Part shown: positions 58,621-64,000 of the stretch, piece by piece
How the letters are laid out: each line of letters starts with the position of its first letter
How positions within the stretch are numbered: position 1 is the first letter of the stretch
DNA from: Roseimicrobium sp. ORNL1
Lineage (GTDB): Bacteria > Verrucomicrobiota > Verrucomicrobiia > Verrucomicrobiales > Verrucomicrobiaceae
Length of the DNA: 64,000 bases
Assembly: GCF_011044495.1 (NCBI RefSeq)
Contig: NZ_CP049143.1
Coordinates: 5,766,001 to 5,830,000, forward strand
Direction: 5' to 3'
Position numbers and translations under genes: made by a program
The notes under the pieces: model-generated
What the model was told of the DNA's origin: nothing
What the model saw: the letters and a program-made list of their open reading frames with translations, nothing else
The model's database searches: none

Positions 58621-59580
58621 TCATTTGCCCTGCCGACGCAGGGTGACACTCGGGCTCTCTCCAAAGAGAGAACGATAGTGCGCCGCGAACCGGCCCAGAT
58701 GGGTCATCCCGTGGGCCTGAGCGACGTCGATGATCGAAGTTTCATCATTCTCCACACGGAGCAGCACCCGCCGGATCGCATTGAGCCGCAGCGTTTGCAG
58801 ATAGTCACGGGGACTCTGGTCCTGCACGGTACGGAAGGCATACTCCAGTTCACGCCGGCTCACATGGAGGGCCAGACACACGTCTTCCATCCGGATATTT
58901 TCCTCCAGATGATCGTGCATCCATGACCTCGCGTGGTGCACCAACCGGGCTCGATTCCTCAAGGAGCCTCGCGGAGGAGGCGCTTGGGAGGCGATTTCAC
59001 AGGCAGTGACGAAGCAATGCGTGGCCAGCTCGGAGGCGTCAGCCGCGGCCGCCTTGCCCAGCGCAGGTGATCGTGTCGCAACTTGAATCAGCTCTCGAAG
59101 CTGACCCAGGCGGCGGCGGATCTCCCCATTCTGCTCCAGGGTGAGTTGATTCATCGCAAGCGCCGGAATGTCATCCTCCTCAGCCTGCGACAGCCTCAGG
59201 CATTGATCCCAAACCAAAGGAGGAACGGCCAGGGTCACCCAAGAAAAGCCCGGTGCCGTGTGGCCATCCAGCTCCTTGCCTGGTTGCAGGAGGCACGCGG
59301 TGCCCTGCGGGCCATCGTGCCCATTCCAGGTAGCCTCCGCTGGGCCCATGTTCAAGCACAGGGAACCCCAACCCGCCTCCAGCACACCATTCACATGGGT
59401 TTTCACATTTGCCGTGCCCCAATCCAATGCCCAGTCCTGGGACTGGCACTGCTCCACGCTGGAGGAACTTTCCTGGCGCCGTTGGAAGTCCACATTGAGT
59501 GCGATCCCGGTGGCCACGTCCGAAAATTCCTCTGGTTCAGAGATGATTCGGCGGGAGTGGAGGAATGGCAGGACAGCCAT
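58621..59580 (-). CDS. AraC-family transcriptional regulator
   Basis: 319 residues from the ATG at 59580; the frame to 59778 overlaps the sulfatase gene. An N-terminal regulatory domain of ~200 residues ends in the double helix-turn-helix of AraC proteins: MHDHLEENIRMEDVCLALHVSRRELEYAFR and DYLQTLRLNAIRRVLL, then IIDVAQAHGMTHLGRFAAHYRSLFGESP. The divergent sulfatase gene starts 85 nt away, so control of the sulfatase is likely. Confidence 0.88.
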   Translation of the reverse strand: MAVLPFLHSRRIISEPEEFSDVATGIALNVDFQRRQESSSSVEQCQSQDWALDWGTANVKTHVNGVLEAGWGSLCLNMGPAEATWNGHDGPQGTACLLQPGKELDGHTAPGFSWVTLAVPPLVWDQCLRLSQAEEDDIPALAMNQLTLEQNGEIRRRLGQLRELIQVATRSPALGKAAAADASELATHCFVTACEIASQAPPPRGSLRNRARLVHHARSWMHDHLEENIRMEDVCLALHVSRRELEYAFRTVQDQSPRDYLQTLRLNAIRRVLLRVENDETSIIDVAQAHGMTHLGRFAAHYRSLFGESPSVTLRRQGK

Positions 59581-59664
59581 GAAGGGACGCAGTTCGTCAC
59601 ATTGTGCGCAAAATGGATAGAAAGATAAAGCGATTTTTACGATGTGCCGCAAGTGACACTTCCC

Positions 59665-61113
59665 ATGAAGACCATGCCGTTTCTGCGCCACCTGCCCTCC
59701 CTCATTGCCTGCCTTATGGCCATGCTCGCCGCCCCGTCCACAAAGGCCGCCGACCAGCGACCTCCCCACATCCTCCACATCGTAGCCGATGACCTCGGCT
59801 GGAAGGACACAGGTTTCAACGGTTGCACTGACATCAAGACTCCAAATCTGGATTCCCTTGCCGCGACGGGCGCGAAGCTCACCAACTTCTACGTGCAGCC
59901 CATGTGCACCCCCACCCGGGCCGCGCTCATGACCGGGCGCTATCCCTTTCGCTACGGCCTCCAGACAGCGGTGATCCCATCGGTCTCATCATACGGACTG
60001 GATACGAGCGAGCGCCTGCTACCCGAGTGTCTGAAGGACGTGGGTTACAAAACCGCAATCATCGGCAAGTGGCACCTCGGGCATGCGGACAAAAAATTCT
60101 GGCCGCGTCAGCGTGGATTCGACTTTCAATACGGCGCCATGATTGGCGAGCTGGACTACTTCACCCACGAAGAGCACGGCGTGACCGACTGGTACCGGAA
60201 CAACGACGTGGTCAAAGAGGAAGGCTATACCACCCAACTCTTCGGCCGGGAAGCAGTGAAGCTCATCCAGCAGCACAATCCTACCCAGCCTCTGTACCTC
60301 TACCTCGCCTTCAACGCACCTCACACGCCCTATCAAGCGCCCAAGGAATACATCGACCGGTATCCAAATATCGCAGACCCCACGCGCCGCACCTATGCAG
60401 CCATGGTCTCCTGCCTGGACGATGAGATCGGCAACGTTGTCCGCGCCCTCGAAGAACGCGGCATGCGGGGAAATACCTTCATCGTCTTTCACAGTGACAA
60501 CGGAGGCACTCGCAATGCCATGTTTGCCGGAGTGATGGCGGACATGTCCAAAATCAAAATCCCCTGTGACAATGGACAGTACCGCGATGGCAAAGGCACC
60601 CTTTATGAAGGAGGCACCCGCGTCTGCGCTCTTGCCAACTGGCCCGGACACATCCAGCCGGGCACCAGAGATGGCTTCATCCATGCCGTAGACCTCTTTG
60701 CCACTTTTGCCAGCCTGGCCCACGCTCCCACGGACAAGTGCAAGCCCCTCGATGGTCAGAACGTCTGGACAACCCTTGCTTCTGGAGCCGCCTCCCCACG
60801 TTCCGAGGTCGTCCACAACGTGGAGCCGTTTCGCGGAGCCGTGCGCCAGGGTGACTGGAAACTGGTATGGCGCACGCTGCTGCCGTCCAGCGTCGAACTG
60901 TTCAACCTCGCCGAGGATCCCTCCGAAAAGAACAACCTCGCAACAGTGCAGCCGGAGAAAGTCAGCCAGTTACAGAAGCGGCTTGAGGAACTCGCCAAGG
61001 AATCCGCCAAACCCCTTTTCCTCGCCGACCAGTTCAAGGTCGTCATGAAAAACATGAACGGTGAACCGGTGCTGCCGACGGACGAGGAATTTTCCAGCAT
61101 CGAAGCTCCCTGA
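59665..61113 (+). CDS. Secreted type I sulfatase
   Basis: 482 residues from the ATG at 59665, with a signal peptide (MKTMPFLRHLPSLIACLMAMLAAPSTKA). VADDLGW has the metal-binding Asp pair (42-43), and C81-T-P-T-R85 in MCTPTRAALMTGR is the formylglycine motif, with the Cys oxidised by a formylglycine-generating enzyme elsewhere in the genome. GKWHLGHADK and FHSDNGG are further active-site blocks of arylsulfatase B-like (S1) enzymes. It releases sulfate from a sulfated glycan in the periplasm or outside. Confidence 0.93.
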   Translation: MKTMPFLRHLPSLIACLMAMLAAPSTKAADQRPPHILHIVADDLGWKDTGFNGCTDIKTPNLDSLAATGAKLTNFYVQPMCTPTRAALMTGRYPFRYGLQTAVIPSVSSYGLDTSERLLPECLKDVGYKTAIIGKWHLGHADKKFWPRQRGFDFQYGAMIGELDYFTHEEHGVTDWYRNNDVVKEEGYTTQLFGREAVKLIQQHNPTQPLYLYLAFNAPHTPYQAPKEYIDRYPNIADPTRRTYAAMVSCLDDEIGNVVRALEERGMRGNTFIVFHSDNGGTRNAMFAGVMADMSKIKIPCDNGQYRDGKGTLYEGGTRVCALANWPGHIQPGTRDGFIHAVDLFATFASLAHAPTDKCKPLDGQNVWTTLASGAASPRSEVVHNVEPFRGAVRQGDWKLVWRTLLPSSVELFNLAEDPSEKNNLATVQPEKVSQLQKRLEELAKESAKPLFLADQFKVVMKNMNGEPVLPTDEEFSSIEAP

Positions 61114-61157
61114 ATTCCCCCCATTCACCACACAGAATCGATTTGCCCACTCTCAGC

Positions 61158-61376
61158 ATGCATCACATCACCCTGCTCACACTAGCCACCGCCACTCTCC
61201 TTCTCAGCTCCTGCGCTGCCGGAACGGTCGACCGTGTCGAAGACCGCGTCGATCGTCGCGAGGACCGCTACGACCGCCGCCACTATAGCGGCCCCGGCGA
61301 CCAACTGGAGAATCGCATCGATCGCGCGGAGAACGTGAATGACAAGCTCCGTGGTCGTCGCGGTCTTGTTTACTAA
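61158..61376 (+). CDS. Tiny lipoprotein
   Basis: 72 residues from the ATG at 61158 (the frame begins with TTG at 61143). A signal peptide ends in a lipobox-like LLSSC. The mature ~45 residues are Asp/Arg-rich and regular (VDRVEDRVDRREDRYDRR), with an i+3/i+4 charge pattern that could form a helix or bind nucleic acid or a partner. I know no family. It is downstream of the sulfatase by 44 nt. Confidence 0.55.
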   Translation: MHHITLLTLATATLLLSSCAAGTVDRVEDRVDRREDRYDRRHYSGPGDQLENRIDRAENVNDKLRGRRGLVY

Positions 61377-61445
61377 GTCGCGTCGCACTTCATCAAACAA
61401 CAAACCAACCCACACCTCACCACCCGACAGAAAGAAAGTTTCTCC

Positions 61446-62243
61446 ATGAATCTTCGCAACACACTTGTGCTCGCTCTCATCAGTTCAACGACTGCGCTCA
61501 CCTCCCCCTCCCTTCACGCAGGTCCAGTGACTTCAAAGGCTCCCGTTATTTCTAATCCACCTCCGTCGGAGAGTGGCTGGTGGTTCCGTGCTGCCCCCTA
61601 CGTGTGGCTCACTGCTGTGGAAGGTGACGTGTCTGTGGGCAGGCTCAGTAGCTCCGTGGATGTCAGCATGAAGGACACGCTGGACAGCCTGGACATGGGA
61701 TACATGGGCGTCTTCGAGGCGGGACATGGTCGGTGGTCAGTGGGAATGGATGTCGTATACGGCAAGGTCTCGGATGACTTCGCCGCCGGGGGACGGCTCT
61801 TCCGCAGTTTCCGCTATGAGCAGAAGCAGTGGCTGCTTACGCCCTTCGCTGCCTATCGCGCCGTGGATGCTGAGAACGTCCAACTCGATATCTTCGCCGG
61901 TGCCCGGATCACCATCCTGGAAGCGGAACTCACCGGCCGGTTTGCCCGTGGCGGAGAAATCACCGGCTCCAAGGACACTGACTTTGCGGATCCCATCGTC
62001 GGTCTTCGCGGCCAGGTGGGGCTTACCGAGAAGCTCTTCCTTCGTTTCAACGGGGACATTGGTGGCTTTGGCGCCAGCTCCGATCTCACCTGGCAGGCCT
62101 TCGCGGGTCTTGGTCTCCGCGTGAGTGATTCAGTCAGCCTTGCCGCCGGCTATCGCGGATTGGGTGTCGACTACGAAAAGGACAGCTTCGCGATGGATAC
62201 GGTATCGCACGGACCTGTCGTGGGTCTTGAAGTACGCTGGTAA
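61446..62243 (+). CDS. Outer-membrane beta-barrel-like protein
   Basis: A 265-residue protein with a signal peptide (NLRNTLVLALISSTTALTSPSLHA, then GPVTSKAP). The mature chain alternates polar and aromatic residues in strand-sized blocks: SGWWFRAAPYVWLTAVEGDVSVG, MGYMGVFEAGHGRWSVGMDVVYG, YEQKQWLLTPFAAYRAV and KLFLRFNGDIGGFG. It ends in VVGLEVRW, a C-terminal aromatic typical of outer-membrane barrels. Its function is unknown. Confidence 0.7.
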   Translation: MNLRNTLVLALISSTTALTSPSLHAGPVTSKAPVISNPPPSESGWWFRAAPYVWLTAVEGDVSVGRLSSSVDVSMKDTLDSLDMGYMGVFEAGHGRWSVGMDVVYGKVSDDFAAGGRLFRSFRYEQKQWLLTPFAAYRAVDAENVQLDIFAGARITILEAELTGRFARGGEITGSKDTDFADPIVGLRGQVGLTEKLFLRFNGDIGGFGASSDLTWQAFAGLGLRVSDSVSLAAGYRGLGVDYEKDSFAMDTVSHGPVVGLEVRW

Positions 62244-62271
62244 TGCGCATTCAAGATGGCTATTGACCCGC

Positions 62272-62309
62272 GGGATGGTGAAACGCGATGTATTGCGATT
62301 CACCATCCC
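62272..62309. terminator. Hairpin after the beta-barrel gene
   Basis: GGGATGGTGAA (62272-62282) and TTCACCATCCC (62299-62309) pair perfectly around a 16-nt loop, 28 nt after the stop at 62243. No long T-run follows, so it may be an mRNA 3'-end stabiliser or a weak terminator. Confidence 0.55.
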
Positions 62310-62364
62310 TTGACTAGATGATCTGATCATTTGCCTCGATCCCACGGCTCACTATGATGGCCCC

Positions 62365-63351
62365 GTGGGACTCAAACAGGATGACAAGGTCGCCGTGCTT
62401 CGTGCACGGGTCGAGGAATTGAAGACGCAACTCGCGGACGTCAAAACGCAGCGAGATAATGCGCGTGCCGACCGTGGCGTTCTACAATCGCAACTGCAGG
62501 CTCAGCTGGGCGAAAACCAGGCCCTGCATCAGACATGCGACGGCCTGCGCAGGGAATTGCAGGCCAAAGAACACGCCGTGGAAGTGCCCCCCGAATTCAG
62601 GGAGGACCACAACAAATTCCTGACTTGGTGCCGGCACATGGGGCGACCCTCGTTCTTCAACGACATCCTCGCTACCTGGGCGCGGAATACAGATGCATTC
62701 CGGTCACCGAAATTCGCGGAGGCCTACCAGCGCGGCATGAATTCGGGACATAAGATTGGTCGCCCCAAGGGCTCCGATCTCGATATCCACATAGAGTGGC
62801 GGGTGCACATGGTCTTGTGGGCGGCAAGCCATGCTGCAGGACTGGAGGGAGACTTCGTGGAGTGCGGCGTGAATACCGGGATCTGTTCCATTTCCATCTG
62901 CACCTATCTGGATTTTAATTTCCTGGGGAAGGACTTCTATCTCTTCGATACCTACCGGGGCATTCCGGAGGAGCAGATGTCCGCTCAAGAAAGGACCGCG
63001 CGTGTCGAGGAGAATGGATTGCTCTATGAAGAGTGTTACGAGACGGCGGCACGAAACTTCGCTCCCTGGCCTCGCTGCCGCCTGGTCCGCGGCAAGGTAC
63101 CGGACACGTTACAGGAAGTGAGCATCAGCAAGGTCGCCTATCTCCATCTTGATATGAATATCGCGGAGCCGGAGCGTGCCGCGCTTGAGTTCTTCTGGGA
63201 CAAGATGGTCCCCGGTGGAGTCATCCTGCTCGATGACTACGGCTTCTCATCCTATCGAGCTCAATACGATTCCGCCAATGAGTTCGCAGCCAGCAAGGGT
63301 GTGATGATCGCCACCCTGCCCACCGGCCAGGGCTTGCTCCTCAAGCGTTGA
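62365..63351 (+). CDS. TylF/MycF-type methyltransferase with N-terminal coiled coil
   Basis: 328 residues from a GTG at 62365, since no ATG in the frame fits. About 65 residues form a coiled coil (VAVLRARVEELKTQLADVKTQ), then a linker, then a TylF-family methyltransferase: GDFVECGVNTGICSISICTYL as motif I, FYLFDTYRGIPEEQ, and GGVILLDDYGFSSY with the acidic metal-binding pair. TylF/MycF enzymes methylate sugars in antibiotics; many bacterial relatives modify surface-glycan sugars. The sugar target here is unknown. Confidence 0.82.
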   Translation: MGLKQDDKVAVLRARVEELKTQLADVKTQRDNARADRGVLQSQLQAQLGENQALHQTCDGLRRELQAKEHAVEVPPEFREDHNKFLTWCRHMGRPSFFNDILATWARNTDAFRSPKFAEAYQRGMNSGHKIGRPKGSDLDIHIEWRVHMVLWAASHAAGLEGDFVECGVNTGICSISICTYLDFNFLGKDFYLFDTYRGIPEEQMSAQERTARVEENGLLYEECYETAARNFAPWPRCRLVRGKVPDTLQEVSISKVAYLHLDMNIAEPERAALEFFWDKMVPGGVILLDDYGFSSYRAQYDSANEFAASKGVMIATLPTGQGLLLKR

Positions 63352-64000
63352 TCACAGAAGTTTCCGACGGCGACGAAGCACCAAGCCAGCGAACGCGATA
63401 CCCAGCAACATGGCGCGACCGGGCTCAGGTACGGCATCGGCCACGGTGATGATGCCTGAAGTGTACAACGCGCTGGTATCCCATTTGTAAGCTTCCGTGA
63501 GCGTCGGCAGATCCAGCGCGGTAAAAGCTCCGGTACGCGTGGTTCCCAGGGTATTCCAATCGATGATCTGCCAGGCGTCACCAATCGCCCAATCCACGAG
63601 CCCGTTGAGATTCAGCACACGCAAGATGCTGCCCTCATTGAGGAGCACATTCCCGCCGATGACCAGCATGTCTGCTTCCTCCGGAGCATTGAGCATGCCG
63701 CTACCCGCTCCGCTGACGAGATCGAGCGCAATCACGCCACAGGCCTCCACCGTCAGCGAGCCGCTTCCAGATGTGGTGATGTGCAGATCCGCCGCTCCGG
63801 TGTAATGCTCGCCCACGCTGAGAAGGCCGCGCACCACCACGGAATTGCCAGCACTGGAAGCGATGGAGCCCGTGCCGGCAAGCGTGCCAGAGGCCTCCAC
63901 AGACACACTGCCGGTTCCCGTCCCTGATGCTCCATAGGCATTGTTCACCATGAGCGTGCCCGTATTCACTTTCGTGCCACCGGTATAGGTATTGCCCACA
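63352..64000 (-). CDS. Autotransporter-type beta-strand-repeat protein with PEP-CTERM tail, 5' end outside
   Basis: The frame is open to the window edge; about 215 residues are visible. NTYTGGTKVNTGTLMVNN is an autotransporter-associated beta-strand repeat, followed by SVSVEASGTLAGTGSIAS-type repeats. The C-terminus VPEPGRAMLLGIAFAGLVLRRRRKLL is a PEP-CTERM sorting signal: VPEP, a membrane helix, then a basic tail. It is probably a large extracellular protein processed by an exosortase. The start lies beyond the window. Confidence 0.85.
   Translation of the reverse strand, partial: VGNTYTGGTKVNTGTLMVNNAYGASGTGTGSVSVEASGTLAGTGSIASSAGNSVVVRGLLSVGEHYTGAADLHITTSGSGSLTVEACGVIALDLVSGAGSGMLNAPEEADMLVIGGNVLLNEGSILRVLNLNGLVDWAIGDAWQIIDWNTLGTTRTGAFTALDLPTLTEAYKWDTSALYTSGIITVADAVPEPGRAMLLGIAFAGLVLRRRRKLL

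Overview
The window looks like chromosomal DNA of a member of the Verrucomicrobiota, probably Verrucomicrobiaceae-like. It is GC-rich and carries a type I sulfatase with a nearby AraC regulator, several large glycan-active enzymes, and many small lipoproteins. It ends in an autotransporter-type beta-strand-repeat protein with a PEP-CTERM tail. It also holds a perfect TGTTC-N4-GAACA palindrome, the LexA box I recall as described for Verrucomicrobia. The phylum assignment is inference from gene content; no rRNA gene is present.

Layout. 1-4390: the end of a TIM-barrel glycoside hydrolase, a lipoprotein, an SGNH hydrolase, a membrane protein and an aspartyl/asparaginyl-hydroxylase-like enzyme. 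4525-4595: tRNA-Gly(CCC). 4600-9990: an accessory island with two small ORFs (one under a LexA-like box), divergent ribbon-helix-helix-like genes around a 30-bp palindrome, a replication-initiator-like protein, a DnaC-like ATPase and two small unknown proteins. This resembles a cryptic or satellite element without integrase or structural genes. 10081-12270: a NicO/RcnA metal exporter with a very large soluble insert, and a lipoprotein. 12337-21742: a carbohydrate locus with a discoidin/six-hairpin protein, a GH94-type phosphorylase, an SbmA/YddA-like ABC protein whose ATPase motifs are all degenerate, and a sugar isomerase/epimerase-like gene. 21936-24635: a serine beta-lactamase-fold enzyme, an M15-like DD-peptidase and a possible carboxylate-amine ligase, which may form one cassette.

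24659-34668: DUF2959 lipoprotein, methyltransferase, large cellulase-like hydrolase, glmM, cdaA (c-di-AMP synthase) with a tiny YbbR/CdaR-like anchor overlapping it, a tandem pair of paralogous membrane proteins, and a histidine phosphatase. 34800-43198: a TlpA-type thioredoxin fused to about eight carboxypeptidase-regulatory-like domains, a lysine-tailed propeller-like protein, two Hsp20 genes behind a sigma-54-type promoter, terC and recD2. 43227-43400: a large palindromic, MITE-like element. 43396-48225: alpha/beta hydrolase, short chlorite-dismutase-family protein, rhodanese, and an eight-haem c-type cytochrome with TPRs. 48505-52918: a translationally coupled ABC ATPase / FtsX-type permease / AttH-CrtC-like operon behind a second sigma-54-like site.

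53052-58544: aminoglycoside-phosphotransferase-like kinase, the ilvB-ilvN operon, and a proline-rich membrane protein built on a 69-bp tandem repeat. 58621-64000: AraC regulator and divergent sulfatase, a tiny lipoprotein, an outer-membrane beta-barrel-like protein, a TylF-type methyltransferase with a coiled-coil N-terminus, and the truncated PEP-CTERM protein at the right edge.

Three short dispersed repeat families occupy intergenic positions: decamer arrays near 30.9-31.1 kb, a hairpin repeat at 31.1 and 48.2-48.4 kb, and a gene-end repeat at 52.9, 53.0 and 54.2 kb. All functions are read from motifs and context; no database search was possible.
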